From Lentzea pudingi (GTDB taxonomy: Bacteria > Actinomycetota > Actinomycetes > Mycobacteriales > Pseudonocardiaceae): 64,000 nucleotides of DNA. Of this stretch, positions 34,834-43,376 are shown piece by piece. The DNA is taken from the NCBI RefSeq assembly GCF_014646255.1, contig NZ_BMNC01000001.1, positions 1,185,722-1,249,721 of the forward strand. Reading direction: 5' to 3'. Within the stretch, counting starts at the first letter, position 1; the number at the start of each line of letters is the position of its first letter. The position numbers and the translations under genes were made by a program. The notes beneath the pieces are model-generated. The model searched no databases. It was not told the origin of the DNA and was given only the letters and a program-made list of their open reading frames with translations.

Positions 34834-36454
34834 CCAGTTCCTGCACGGCGCGGCGGTCGACCTTGCCCGCCGCGCCGAGCGGGAGCGCGTCGACCACGAC
34901 CAGGCGTTCGGGGAACTTGCGCGGCTCCAGGCCCTGCGCCGCCAGGTGCGCGGTCAGGTCGTGCAGCGTCGGTGCCGGATCGGCCACGACGCAGGCGCAC
35001 AGTCGTTCGCCGAGCACGTCGTCCGGCACCGGCACGCACACCACGTCCCGCACCGCGGGGTGTGTGGACAGCAGGGCTTCGACCTCTGCCGGGCTGATGT
35101 TCATGCCACCTCGGATGATCACGTCCTTGCGCCGGCCGACCACGTGCAGGTAGCCGTCCGCGTCGATGCGGCCGAGGTCGCCGGTGCGGACCCAGCCGTC
35201 AGGAGTGCGGTAGCGCTCGTTCAGTTCCGGTGCGCCGACGTAGCAGAGGGGGGACATCGGGCCGAGCGAGACGATCTCACCGACGTCGCCGGGCGGGACG
35301 TCGCGCAGGGAGTCGTCCACGATCCGCAGCCGGGCCACGGAGGGGTTGGGGCGCCCTGCGGTGTCGGCGCGGCTGGGCGGGTCGTTCAGTGCGGTGTGGC
35401 AGTTGACGCCGTCGGCCGAGCCGTAGACGTTGACCACCGTGCAGCCGAGGGTTTCGCGGACGCGTGCGGCGGTCGTGGCGTCTAGGGCGGCACCTCCCAA
35501 TGCGACCACCCGCAGGCTGGAGGTGTCGAACTGCCCCAGCTCGGGGCTGTCGATGATCATCCGCAGCATCGTGGGCACCGCCAGCACGTGCGTCGGCCGG
35601 GCGCGTTCGATCATCGCCAACGCCGCTGTGACGTCGAACTTGGGCATCAGCACCAAAGTGCCGCCGTGCACCGCGAGCGTGACCGACGTTCCGTTGCTGC
35701 CGTAGGACGATGCGAGCGGCACCATCACGTAGTTGCGCAGCTCCGGGTTGCTCCCCATCAGTTCGCCGATGAACCGCCCGCGGCCGCCGACCAGCGCGTT
35801 GTGGGAGTACAGCACCATCTTCGGCGCCGCCTCCGAACCGGAGGTGACCAGGATCCGCGCCGGCCCGTCGGGGTCGGGTGAGGCGGGGGAGAACCGGGCC
35901 GGGTCGGCGGCCAGCAACGCCGACACCGGAACACAGCCCGCCGGCACCGGACCGTCACCCGCCGCGATGACGGTCCGCAGTTCGGGCAGTTCGCCCGCCA
36001 GCGCGCGGGTGCGCTGGGCGCAGGGGTAGTCGCCGTAGAACGTCGTGGTCACCACGGCGACCGCGCCGGAACGGCTGAGCAGGCTCGCGGCTTCTCGATC
36101 GCCACGACCCACCGGGTACGGCAGGGAGATCGCGCCCAGCGCGGCGATCGCGAGGTCGAACGCACAAGCAAGCCTGCCGTTCGGCAACTGGATGCCTACG
36201 ACATCGCCCTGCTCCACGCCCATGCCCGCAAGACCCACTGCGAGCGACCGCGCCATCGAATCCAGCTCGGCGTAACTGACGTCCCCGTCCGCGTCGACGA
36301 TCGCTGTGCGGCCAGGACCAGCGAGCACGTGCTCTCTGAACAGCGAGTGCAGATCGCGGTCGCGGTAGAGGCCGTTCGCGGCCCAGCCGCGCCGGACCTC
36401 GTAGGGCACCAAGTCGGCCAGGTGCTTCACGACGGGCGTTGCGGCAAGGGTCAC
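34823..36454 (-). CDS. Acyl-CoA synthetase (class I adenylate-forming)
   Basis: A 543-residue AMP-binding enzyme. P-loop VTSGSEAAPKMVLYSHNAL, NVYGSADG, WVRTGDLGRIDADGYLHVVG and the hinge KDVIIRGGMNISPAEVE are present, as is the C-terminal lysine in GAAGKVDRR. It activates a carboxylic acid as acyl-AMP and transfers it to CoA. The start is a GTG overlapping the stop of the CaiB-like gene (GTGA), so the two are translationally coupled. The acid is unknown. Confidence 0.92.
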   Translation of the reverse strand: MTLAATPVVKHLADLVPYEVRRGWAANGLYRDRDLHSLFREHVLAGPGRTAIVDADGDVSYAELDSMARSLAVGLAGMGVEQGDVVGIQLPNGRLACAFDLAIAALGAISLPYPVGRGDREAASLLSRSGAVAVVTTTFYGDYPCAQRTRALAGELPELRTVIAAGDGPVPAGCVPVSALLAADPARFSPASPDPDGPARILVTSGSEAAPKMVLYSHNALVGGRGRFIGELMGSNPELRNYVMVPLASSYGSNGTSVTLAVHGGTLVLMPKFDVTAALAMIERARPTHVLAVPTMLRMIIDSPELGQFDTSSLRVVALGGAALDATTAARVRETLGCTVVNVYGSADGVNCHTALNDPPSRADTAGRPNPSVARLRIVDDSLRDVPPGDVGEIVSLGPMSPLCYVGAPELNERYRTPDGWVRTGDLGRIDADGYLHVVGRRKDVIIRGGMNISPAEVEALLSTHPAVRDVVCVPVPDDVLGERLCACVVADPAPTLHDLTAHLAAQGLEPRKFPERLVVVDALPLGAAGKVDRRAVQELVSP

Positions 36455-38034
36455 TGGAACCTCCACGGAGAGACGAGTGCGGGACAGCCGCGGTCGTCGC
36501 GGCCCAGAACGGCGGCGAAGCGGGGATCACCCGGCAGGGCCGCGAGATCGGTGACCACGTCCACACCGTCGACGCGGCCGTCGACGGGGACGCGGAATCC
36601 GGGAGCGGGACGGCCGGTCGTGCCGGCGAGCAACGCGCTCGCGGCGCCGAGCAGGCTGCTCTCGACGGCGACTCCGCGGCCGGTCAGGTTTCGGGTGAGC
36701 ACACCGGCGAGCACGGCCTCGGCGCCGATCAGACCGCCCAGCACGTCGACCAGGGTCATCAGCGACGGCGCCGGGTCCTCATCGGACGGACGGACGAGCT
36801 CGGCCAGCCCGGTACGCGCCTGGACCATGAAATCGGTGCCGAGCGGGACGTCCGGCAGGTCTCCGCCGCCCCAGCCGGAGGTGTAGGCGTAGACGACGCC
36901 GTCCGGCAGGTCGGGTGCCGCGAGCCGCCACTTCTCGGCGTTGCCCGGCGCCCAGTTGTGCAGGAACACGTCCGCGTTCGTGAGCTGGCCGCGGAGCCGT
37001 TGCCGGTGGGCCGGGTCCTTGAGGTCGACCTCGACGGAGCCCTTGCCGCGGTTGAGAGCCAGCCAGCGTGCCGAGGTGTCCTGACACATCGGTGGCATGC
37101 CGCGCAGGGGATCGCCGCCTGGTGGTTCGACGCGGATCACCGTGGCTCCGAGCAGGCCCAGCAGGTGCGCGGCCATCGGGGCCTGGATCCGCCGGCCTGC
37201 CTCGAACACCACGAGGTCCGTGCCGTTCGTGCGGGTGGCCAGGCCTTCGGTGGGACGGATGCACCACGGTGAGGCGATGGGGTCGATCGGGGAGTGCAAC
37301 GTGCAGACGCTCGCCCCACTGGCAGCGGCGACCTCGGTGATCCGGGTGAACGTGGCGGTCCGGGTCGCGGCGTGGAGTTCCCCGGGGACCGGGGCGGTCG
37401 CCGTCGCATACCGGAACTGGTAGGGCTTCCAGCCGCCGCGGATCGCCGTGCTGTCGGTGCCGAGGCCGGTCCAGAACGCCGCCCAGACCTCGGGCACCAG
37501 CGCCTCGACCTCGAACCGCACCCAGTCCGCGCTGACGAAGGGCGGGCCACCGGGCCGCAGGTCGACCGCCTCTGCCTCGTCCGCCCCCGCGGCGGCCAGG
37601 TACTGCGAGATCGTCAGCAGGGCGGCTTCGGCCACGCTGGTCCGGACGCGGGGTTCGCCGCGCAGGATCGCCGCCAGCAACCCGGTCATCCCGAGCACGC
37701 CCGCCGCCGTGCCGCAGTAGTCGACCCCGATGCCACGAGGTGAGCCGGAACGCCTGCCGTGCACGTGCATCACGCCGCACGCGGCCTGGACGGTCGCCTC
37801 GTCGCGCAGACCCGGGACGGTCACCGGTCCGGCCCAGTCGACGATCACCTCGTGCCGGTCACCACTGCGCAGGGTGACCACCGCCCCGGCGGCGTTCTGC
37901 GTGGAACCGTCGCGGACCTCCGCTCCCAACGCGTGGAGATGGGCGCGCATCAGGCGTGCCGCCGCGCTCGTGCCCGAGACCGACGCGATCGCGCCCTCCA
38001 GGACCGAGGCTTGCACTGCTGTGGCTTCCGTCAT
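36451..38034 (-). CDS. Two-part CoA-transferase family III (CaiB/BaiF) protein
   Basis: A 527-residue protein, longer than the usual 380-420. The first half (to about 330) resembles the C-terminal part of CaiB proteins: DYCGTAAGVLGMTGLLAAIL, VAEAALLTISQYLAAAGAD, GPPFVSADWVRFEVEALVPE. The second half resembles the N-terminal part: MAAHLLGLLGATVIRVEPPG, SARWLALNRGKGSVEVDL and DLPDGVVYAYTSGWGGG. It therefore looks permuted or fused relative to single-domain members. The family moves CoA between acids or racemises 2-methylacyl-CoA. It is coupled to the ligase gene and divergent from the acyl-CoA dehydrogenase with a 49-bp shared promoter. Confidence 0.87.
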   Translation of the reverse strand: MTEATAVQASVLEGAIASVSGTSAAARLMRAHLHALGAEVRDGSTQNAAGAVVTLRSGDRHEVIVDWAGPVTVPGLRDEATVQAACGVMHVHGRRSGSPRGIGVDYCGTAAGVLGMTGLLAAILRGEPRVRTSVAEAALLTISQYLAAAGADEAEAVDLRPGGPPFVSADWVRFEVEALVPEVWAAFWTGLGTDSTAIRGGWKPYQFRYATATAPVPGELHAATRTATFTRITEVAAASGASVCTLHSPIDPIASPWCIRPTEGLATRTNGTDLVVFEAGRRIQAPMAAHLLGLLGATVIRVEPPGGDPLRGMPPMCQDTSARWLALNRGKGSVEVDLKDPAHRQRLRGQLTNADVFLHNWAPGNAEKWRLAAPDLPDGVVYAYTSGWGGGDLPDVPLGTDFMVQARTGLAELVRPSDEDPAPSLMTLVDVLGGLIGAEAVLAGVLTRNLTGRGVAVESSLLGAASALLAGTTGRPAPGFRVPVDGRVDGVDVVTDLAALPGDPRFAAVLGRDDRGCPALVSPWRFQ

Positions 38035-38083
38035 GACCCAAAGGTCGGACGCAGAGCCATCTGGGTTCCCACGATGATGTGAT

Positions 38084-39196
38084 GTGTATGTGACAGGTGA
38101 CAGTCGGTTGCGCCAGTTCGTGGACGAGGTCGTCATCCCCGCAGAGTCCGAACTCGACGCGGGCGGCGGCCTCGAGCTGCGCAAGCTCGCGCGCGACGCC
38201 GGACTCTGGGCTCGGCCGCTCCCGGCCGAACTGGGCGGGGGAAGCCAATCCCTGGCCGACTACTTCGCGGTGGCCGAGGACGAGGGGCGCAGCGACCACG
38301 GGCCGGACGTCGTCGGCTCGTCCAGCCTGCTGAACGTGCGGATGCTCGCCGCGCATGCCCACCCCGAACTGCGGGACGCCGTGCTGACCGACCTGGTGGC
38401 CGGCCGGGTGCACGTGAGCTACGCGATGACCGAACCCGGCGTCGCGGGCTCCGACCCGTCCGGCCTGCGGACCACCGCCGAACGGCGCGCGGACGGCTGG
38501 TGGACCGTCTCGGGCCGCAAGTGGTTCACCAGCGGCGCGGCTCGGGCGGATCTGGTGCTGGTCGTGGCACGCACCGGTGACGCCTTCTCGGTCGTCGCCG
38601 TGCCCGCGGGCGGGTTCCGGGTCGAACGGGAACTGGACGTCCTCGGTGCGGGCGGGCAGCACGAGATCTCGTTCGACGCGGTTCGGGTGCCGCCGACACA
38701 CCTGGTGGGGGAGCAGGGGCGCGGCATGCGGCTGGCCGGTGAACGTCTCGCGCTGGGACGGACCCTGCGGGCGTTGCGGTGGATCGGCCAGGCGCAACGA
38801 TGCCTCGACCTGCTCGCGGACCGTGCCGTGTCGCGCGTGGTGGGCGACGGAGCGCTGGCCGACCGCCAACTGGTGCAGCGGCTGGCTTTCGAGGCCGAGC
38901 TGGAGGTGCGGTCAGCGCGGTTGCTGGCCCGCGAGGCGGCAGCACTGGTCGCCGCGGGTGAACGTGCGCCGGTGGAGGTGAGTCTCGCGAAGGTCGCTGC
39001 CGCACGTGCGTTGCACACCGCTGTCGACGCCGCGATCCAGGTCTACGGGGCGGAAGGGCTCACCGCCGCAACGGGTCTGCCCCGGCTGCTGCGGGTGGCA
39101 CGGTCCGCCCGCATCCTCGACGGCGCGGACGAACTGCACGTCACCACTACCGGGCGACGGCTGCTCACCAGACGTCAGGCGCCACCAGCCCGGTGA
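38084..39196 (+). CDS. Acyl-CoA dehydrogenase
   Basis: A 370-residue flavoprotein. VSYAMTEPGVAGSDPSGLRT (FAD/substrate loop), WWTVSGRKWFTSGA and the C-terminal helices with AIQVYGAEGLTAATGLPRLL and then ARSARILDGADELH match the ACAD family. It introduces a double bond in an acyl-CoA. Starts at GTG 38084. Together with the divergent CoA ligase and CaiB-like genes it suggests activation, CoA handling and desaturation of one acid. The last 32 bp overlap the convergent GH88-like gene. Confidence 0.9.
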   Translation: MYVTGDSRLRQFVDEVVIPAESELDAGGGLELRKLARDAGLWARPLPAELGGGSQSLADYFAVAEDEGRSDHGPDVVGSSSLLNVRMLAAHAHPELRDAVLTDLVAGRVHVSYAMTEPGVAGSDPSGLRTTAERRADGWWTVSGRKWFTSGAARADLVLVVARTGDAFSVVAVPAGGFRVERELDVLGAGGQHEISFDAVRVPPTHLVGEQGRGMRLAGERLALGRTLRALRWIGQAQRCLDLLADRAVSRVVGDGALADRQLVQRLAFEAELEVRSARLLAREAAALVAAGERAPVEVSLAKVAAARALHTAVDAAIQVYGAEGLTAATGLPRLLRVARSARILDGADELHVTTTGRRLLTRRQAPPAR

Positions 39197-39938
39197 CCAT
39201 GGCCGCGCCGAGGAACGTGAAGAAGTCGCCCCACACGACCTTCAGGCCGGCCTTGCCGTCGTACTCCGCGCCTTGCGGCAAGGTGCGGAGAAGTCGTGCG
39301 CCCTCGTCCCGCCGGCCAGCCTTCAGCAACGCGACGGCGGCGATCGCGACGGCAGAACTGTCCTCAGTGGACGTTGTCCAATCCTTGCCGGGATCGGTGA
39401 GTATCAGCCAGGCCTTGCCCCGCGGCCAGTCGGGGGTGAGGCTCCGGTGCGCGTCTCGGTGCCGGCGGGCGATGTCGTGGTGGCCGTGGGCCTCCAGCAG
39501 GGGCACGACTCCTGCGGCACCGTCCGCGCGGACGGCAGGGCCGTCGAGGGCGAGCGCGGTACCCCACGGGATCGCGCCGAGGCCCGGATCGAAGTCGCGC
39601 GCGAGGCTGTCCGCCACCTCCGCGGTGCTCGAGCGTGGCGCGATGAGGCCTAACCGCTCCGCGCCGCTGCTGTACCAGAAGATCATGCCCCGCAGCACCG
39701 TGTCCGCGTCCGCCCACACGTCCAACCGGTCCCGCACCGCTTCGACGTCGCCTACTCCGGTGGCGAGCCGGCGCAACGTCAGCAGACCGGCCCAGAACCC
39801 CCCGGTCCACGACCCGCGTGCGGAGGTCTTCCAGCGCCCTTCGTGCAGGTAGAGCGGAAACCGTTGTCCCGCTTCGGCTTCGGCCTCGTCGACGTGCTCG
39901 CACATCCGGCGCACCAGGTCGTGTGCCCAGTCGCTCAC
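39165..39938 (-). CDS. GH88/GH105-like six-hairpin glycosidase family protein
   Basis: A 257-residue alpha-helical protein. WTGGFWAGLLTLRRLATG, DADTVLRGMIFWYSSGAE, LTDPGKDWTTSTEDSSAVAI and VAIAAVALLKAGRRDEG follow the order of motifs in unsaturated glucuronyl hydrolases. It is shorter than typical members (about 370), and a sugar substrate is not assured. The GTG start overlaps the MFS stop (GTGA), so it is coupled to the transporter. Its inclusion in an acyl-CoA cluster is odd. Confidence 0.65.
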   Translation of the reverse strand: MSDWAHDLVRRMCEHVDEAEAEAGQRFPLYLHEGRWKTSARGSWTGGFWAGLLTLRRLATGVGDVEAVRDRLDVWADADTVLRGMIFWYSSGAERLGLIAPRSSTAEVADSLARDFDPGLGAIPWGTALALDGPAVRADGAAGVVPLLEAHGHHDIARRHRDAHRSLTPDWPRGKAWLILTDPGKDWTTSTEDSSAVAIAAVALLKAGRRDEGARLLRTLPQGAEYDGKAGLKVVWGDFFTFLGAAMVTGLVAPDVW

Positions 39939-41077
39939 ACCGTCACCGCCGTGCGCCGCGTGACCAGGAACGCGATTCCGGCCGCCACGGCGAACGCCGC
40001 ACCGACCGCGACCCACGACCAGGCGTAGCCGGCCTGGCTCACCACCAGTCCGGTCACCGGCGGCCCCACGGCGAACCCTCCGAAGAACCCGGCCGACGCC
40101 ACCGCCGCCGCCCGTCCGGCGAGCTTCTGCGGCACCGCCCGCATCACCGCGACCATCGACACCGCGTTGCCCGCCACCGCGAACATCCCGATCCCCGCGG
40201 CGCCGAACCACACCAGCCAGTGGGCTCCGTCCGCGAGTGCCACCACCGCTACCGAGACGACGGCACCCAGTCCCAGCCACGGCAGTACCGCGGCGGGATC
40301 GTCCGCCCTGCCCGCCGCCCCGCTCCACCACACCCGGCCCGCGATGCCGACCAGGCCCATGACCGCGATCAGCCAGGCGGCCACCGGCGCGGACAGGTCG
40401 AGCCGCGCCACGCCGTACAGGGCGAAGAACGTGTTCACCGAAGCCAGCCCGAACCCGAGCGCCAGCGAGAACGCCGCCAACGCGCGCACGCGATCACCGA
40501 CGCCGTCACCAGAACCGCTCTTGACCGGCGGCGCGGGCACCGTGAGCCGCGCGGTCGCAGCCGCCCCGGCCAGGCACAACACCGCCAGCACCCCGACACC
40601 CCAGCGCCAGTCGACCACCGCCGCCGCGGACGCGAGCGGGACACCCGCCACGAACGCGCCGAGCTGCACCCCGGACTGCTTCCACCCGGTCACCGACCCG
40701 CGGTGCTCCGGTGCGACGGAGGCCAGGACCACCTTGTTCGTCGCCGGGTTCGCCAGCGCCTGCGGGATGCCACCGAGCGCCACTCCCACCGCGATCCACC
40801 AGGCCGATCCGGCGACCGCCAGCACCGTCAACGCCACCGCGCTCACCACGAACAACCCGATCAGGCTGCGGTGCGGCCCCACCCGGTCGACCAGCGACCC
40901 GGCGGGCAACGACAGCAGCGTCGCCACCCCGAACCCGGCCGCCACCAGGCCGCCGAGCTGCCACTCGGTCACCCCGAGCTCGGAGACCAGCACCGGACCC
41001 AACGCTCCCAGCACGAACAGCTGCAGCATCGACACGGCCATCGCGGCCGTGGACACCGCGGTCACGACGGTCCTCAC
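39935..41077 (-). CDS. Major facilitator superfamily transporter
   Basis: A 380-residue, 12-helix transporter. The MFS motif between helices 2 and 3 is LPAGSLVDRVGPHRSLIG, with a related repeat in the second half. Motif C-like GIPQALANPATNKVV lies in helix 5. It starts at GTG 41077. It probably exports or imports a metabolite of the adjacent acyl-CoA cluster. No substrate signature is recognised. Confidence 0.9.
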   Translation of the reverse strand: MRTVVTAVSTAAMAVSMLQLFVLGALGPVLVSELGVTEWQLGGLVAAGFGVATLLSLPAGSLVDRVGPHRSLIGLFVVSAVALTVLAVAGSAWWIAVGVALGGIPQALANPATNKVVLASVAPEHRGSVTGWKQSGVQLGAFVAGVPLASAAAVVDWRWGVGVLAVLCLAGAAATARLTVPAPPVKSGSGDGVGDRVRALAAFSLALGFGLASVNTFFALYGVARLDLSAPVAAWLIAVMGLVGIAGRVWWSGAAGRADDPAAVLPWLGLGAVVSVAVVALADGAHWLVWFGAAGIGMFAVAGNAVSMVAVMRAVPQKLAGRAAAVASAGFFGGFAVGPPVTGLVVSQAGYAWSWVAVGAAFAVAAGIAFLVTRRTAVTV

Positions 41078-41124
41078 GCCTCAGTGGTCGGATGGCAGGG
41101 CTGGGGAGTTCCGGCAAGTCTTGA

Positions 41125-41250
41125 TCAGACCAGGCTCGCCCAGTAGTCCCAGAACGCGGCCAGCACGGGCGCCACGATCATGGCGTTCCAGAGCACGAGC
41201 GCCGCGTTGTGCAGGCGGCGCAGCCGTTCCAGGCGTGGCCAGGTGTCGAG
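41125..41250 (-). pseudogene. Orphan C-terminal coding remnant (membrane helix)
   Basis: The minus strand reads LDTWPRLERLRRLHNAALVL, then WNAMIVAPVLAAFWDYWASL, V and stop. Codon third positions are almost all G or C and the sequence is protein-like, with one hydrophobic helix. No start codon gives a credible protein; coding signal fades above about 41300. It is probably the tail of a deleted gene. Family not recognised. Confidence 0.4.
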
Positions 41251-41344
41251 CGTTGCGCCGGTGCCCGGTGGTGGCTCCGGACCCGGAGACGTCGAGAGCG
41301 TGGCGCGTGCGGTCTCTGCCCGAGACCGGTGGCGCTTCTGGGGT

Positions 41345-41659
41345 TCACGGAAGTTGGCCGACGAACGACACGGTCTCCGCGAGCGGCGCTCGACCCGTGC
41401 GGGGTTCCGTCGCGGAGGCGTTCTGGTAGCCGATCGAGAGTCCGCAGAACAGCACGAGGTCGTCGGGTGGCGCCACGACCTCGGCGACCGACCTGTGGAA
41501 TTTCGCCCATGCCATCTGCGGGCAACTGTGCAGCCCCTCTGCCCGCAGGAGCAGCATCACGGTCTGCAGGTACATCCCCGCGTCAGACCATTGAGGCGAG
41601 CCCATGTCGCGATCGAGATAGCAGAACAGCGCGGCGCGCGCGTCACCGCCGGGCGACAC
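41345..41659 (-). pseudogene. Nitroreductase, C-terminal half only
   Basis: About 90 residues match the second half of nitroreductases: ALFCYLDRDMGSPQWSDAGM, YLQTVMLLLRAEGLHSCPQM, AWAKFHRSVAEV and LVLFCGLSIGYQNASA. The N-terminal half, which carries the FMN-binding RRSxR region, is absent: sequence before 41640 does not resemble the family in any frame. A GTG at 41659 could start a 104-residue stump, but it would not fold as a normal nitroreductase. Confidence 0.7.
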
Positions 41660-41737
41660 CAGTGCTCGTCGCCGGGCGCGTGGTCGAACGCGACGAAATC
41701 CTGGTGGACGCGGACCTGCCGAACTTGAAACGGAGCT

Positions 41738-41776
41738 GCACTGACCTGCGAGGGTCGCATTTCCGCAGGTCAGTGC
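41738..41776 (-). terminator. 13-bp perfect stem terminator after the tautomerase gene
   Basis: GCACTGACCTGCG and its exact complement around a 13-base loop, 11 bp beyond the tautomerase stop and at the edge of the degraded island. Confidence 0.65.
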
Positions 41777-41786
41777 GGCGTTTATG

Positions 41787-42143
41787 TCACAGGACGACCT
41801 TCTGGTACTGCTCGCGGTCCATGTCGTAGACCTCGAGCGTGACCTGCGTCGGCAGCCCTTCCACCGGCTCGAGGTGGTCCCGGGCGATCCCGAGTGCCGT
41901 CCGCCCGACCTCCTGCTTGAGCTCCACCGGCCGCCCGGTCAGCAACCCCACCCGGACGTGGATCATCGCGGCGGGCGAGCCGTCACCGATCACGGACTCC
42001 TCGATCCGGCGGAACCGCGTCTTGAACGCCGCCACCTCCGAGCCCACCAGCGGCGAGACGGCCTGGTGCAGGGCGAGGGCGAAGCCGCGGCGGTCGAAGC
42101 CCTCGCTCAGTTCGGCGGAGTACTCGACGGTGATCTGTGGCAT
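41787..42143 (-). CDS. Tautomerase-superfamily protein (5-carboxymethyl-2-hydroxymuconate isomerase-like)
   Basis: A 118-residue protein. It begins MPQITVEYSAEL, giving the N-terminal proline that acts as catalytic base in the tautomerase superfamily. AMIHVRVGLLTGRPVELKQE and the C-terminal VTLEVYDMDRE match the CHMI family, which tautomerises oxo-acids in aromatic degradation. No other homoprotocatechuate genes are nearby, so the substrate is open. The -10 TAGCGT lies inside the end of the upstream GNAT gene, six bases before the ATG. Confidence 0.85.
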   Translation of the reverse strand: MPQITVEYSAELSEGFDRRGFALALHQAVSPLVGSEVAAFKTRFRRIEESVIGDGSPAAMIHVRVGLLTGRPVELKQEVGRTALGIARDHLEPVEGLPTQVTLEVYDMDREQYQKVVL

Positions 42144-42147
42144 GCGC

Positions 42148-42810
42148 TCACGCTACCGGCGCGGTGACGATCAACAGTTCTGTCTCGAGGCGTAGCCGGA
42201 AGCCCAGCCTCTCGTACAGCCGGACGGCACCGGTGTTGGACGCGAGCACGTGCAGGAACGGCGTCTCGCCGCGCTCCCGGATGCCGTGCGCCACGGCCAG
42301 CAGCAGCCGCGTCCCCAACGCCTGCCCGCGCGCGTCCGGGTGCGTGCACACGGCGCTGATCTCGGTGTGGCCGGGCACGCGCAGCCGTTCCCCGGCCATC
42401 GCCACCAGCCGGCCGTCGTGGCGGATGCCGAGGTAGGTGCCCATCTCGATGGTGCGCGGCAGGAACGGGCCGGGCCGGGTGAGCTCGGCCAGCGCCATCA
42501 TCTCGGGGACGTCCGCCGCGGTGAGCCGGACGGCCTTGGGCTCCGGCGCCGCGGCGATGCCGTCGGCGACGTACTGCAGCAGGGGCAGCCGGTTGTCGAC
42601 CTGCCAGCCGTCCGGTGGTTCGAGGCCGGTCACGGCGGCGTGCGGTGCCAACACGGCGAGGTCGAGCCAGTCGGCGTCGGCCGGTTCGGATGGCAGCGCG
42701 ACGAACGGCGACACGTCGACCGGGTAGCGCAGCACATTGCCCTTGCGTTCGGCGAAGTGCGCGTGCGGTCCTGTCAGAGCCGAGTGGGGCGCGTTGTCGA
42801 GCGGGTTCAC
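42148..42810 (-). CDS. GNAT-family N-acetyltransferase
   Basis: A 220-residue protein. The C-terminal GNAT fold is clear: acetyl-CoA loop VCTHPDARGQALGTRLLLAV, then VLASNTGAVRLYERLGFRL. About 110 N-terminal residues are less conserved. The GTG start overlaps the HxlR stop (GTGA), so it is co-translated with the regulator. The substrate is unknown. Confidence 0.88.
   Translation of the reverse strand: MNPLDNAPHSALTGPHAHFAERKGNVLRYPVDVSPFVALPSEPADADWLDLAVLAPHAAVTGLEPPDGWQVDNRLPLLQYVADGIAAAPEPKAVRLTAADVPEMMALAELTRPGPFLPRTIEMGTYLGIRHDGRLVAMAGERLRVPGHTEISAVCTHPDARGQALGTRLLLAVAHGIRERGETPFLHVLASNTGAVRLYERLGFRLRLETELLIVTAPVA
42150..42155 (-). promoter_or_regulatory. -10 element TAGCGT overlapping the GNAT stop codon
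   Basis: On the minus strand TAGCGT spans the last GNAT codons and the start of its TGA, six bases before tautomerase ATG 42143. Confidence 0.5.
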
Positions 42811-43310
42811 GAGAGCGGCTCCAGCAGCCGGCGCGGGGCGTTGAGCAACGCCGAGACGGGATCGGGGCCGGCCGTGCCGGGCCTGAAGCCGGGGCCCGGC
42901 TCGATGCGGGTGTCGGAGGGCGGGACCTCCGCGCCACAGGAGGAACAGCGGCTCGAAGCGTCCAGACGGCCGCCGTCGGCCTCGTGCCAGAACGTGCGCT
43001 TGTCGCCGCCGGGGGAGTAGTGCTCGTCGCCCCACGCCATCATCGCCCGCAGGACGGGCCACAGCTGGACGCCCTTGGACGTCAGCAGGTACTCGCCGTC
43101 GACGTGCTCGAGGACGTCCTCCTGCACGAGGAACCTCAGGCGGTTGGTCAGGACGGCGCGGGGGATGCCGAGCTGGGTGGCGAAGTCGCCGAAGCGGCGG
43201 ATCCCGAAGAACGCGTCGCGGACGATCAGCAACGTCCACCGCTCGCCGACGATCTCCAGCGATCGTGCCAGCGAGCAGTTGCGGTCCGCGTAGGTGCTGG
43301 GCAGTGCCAT
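42807..43310 (-). CDS. HxlR-family regulator with C-terminal CxxC
   Basis: A 167-residue regulator. The HxlR signature includes NCSLARSLEIVGERWTLLIV (conserved cysteine), RRFGDFATQLGIPRAVLTNR and GEYLLTSKG. An extra C-terminal tail contains SSRCSSCGAEVPPSD, a possible redox or metal site. ATG 43310 is chosen because TACAGT lies six bases upstream; an ATG six codons earlier lies inside the operator palindrome. It is divergent from the monooxygenase gene. Confidence 0.9.
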   Translation of the reverse strand: MALPSTYADRNCSLARSLEIVGERWTLLIVRDAFFGIRRFGDFATQLGIPRAVLTNRLRFLVQEDVLEHVDGEYLLTSKGVQLWPVLRAMMAWGDEHYSPGGDKRTFWHEADGGRLDASSRCSSCGAEVPPSDTRIEPGPGFRPGTAGPDPVSALLNAPRRLLEPLS

Positions 43311-43316
43311 GACGCC

Positions 43317-43322
43317 ACTGTA
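43317..43322 (-). promoter_or_regulatory. -10 element TACAGT, leaderless start of HxlR
   Basis: On the minus strand TACAGT lies six bases before ATG 43310 and overlaps the operator. Confidence 0.5.
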
Positions 43323-43376
43323 GTTCATTCACCGAACTGCCGTGCTGCGGTTCGGCGAGTTCAGTGAATGAACTAC
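43320..43376. promoter_or_regulatory. 57-bp HxlR operator with 13-bp perfect arms
   Basis: GTAGTTCATTCAC (43320-43332) and its exact complement (43364-43376) flank a second inverted pair, CCGAAC and GTTCGG. It fills the gap between the divergent HxlR and monooxygenase genes. Confidence 0.75.

Noticed and set aside
41209..41829. Plus-strand gene across the degraded island
   Set aside because: The frame is biased to Arg/Ser and lies opposite the recognisable nitroreductase half; no domain or start signal supports it.
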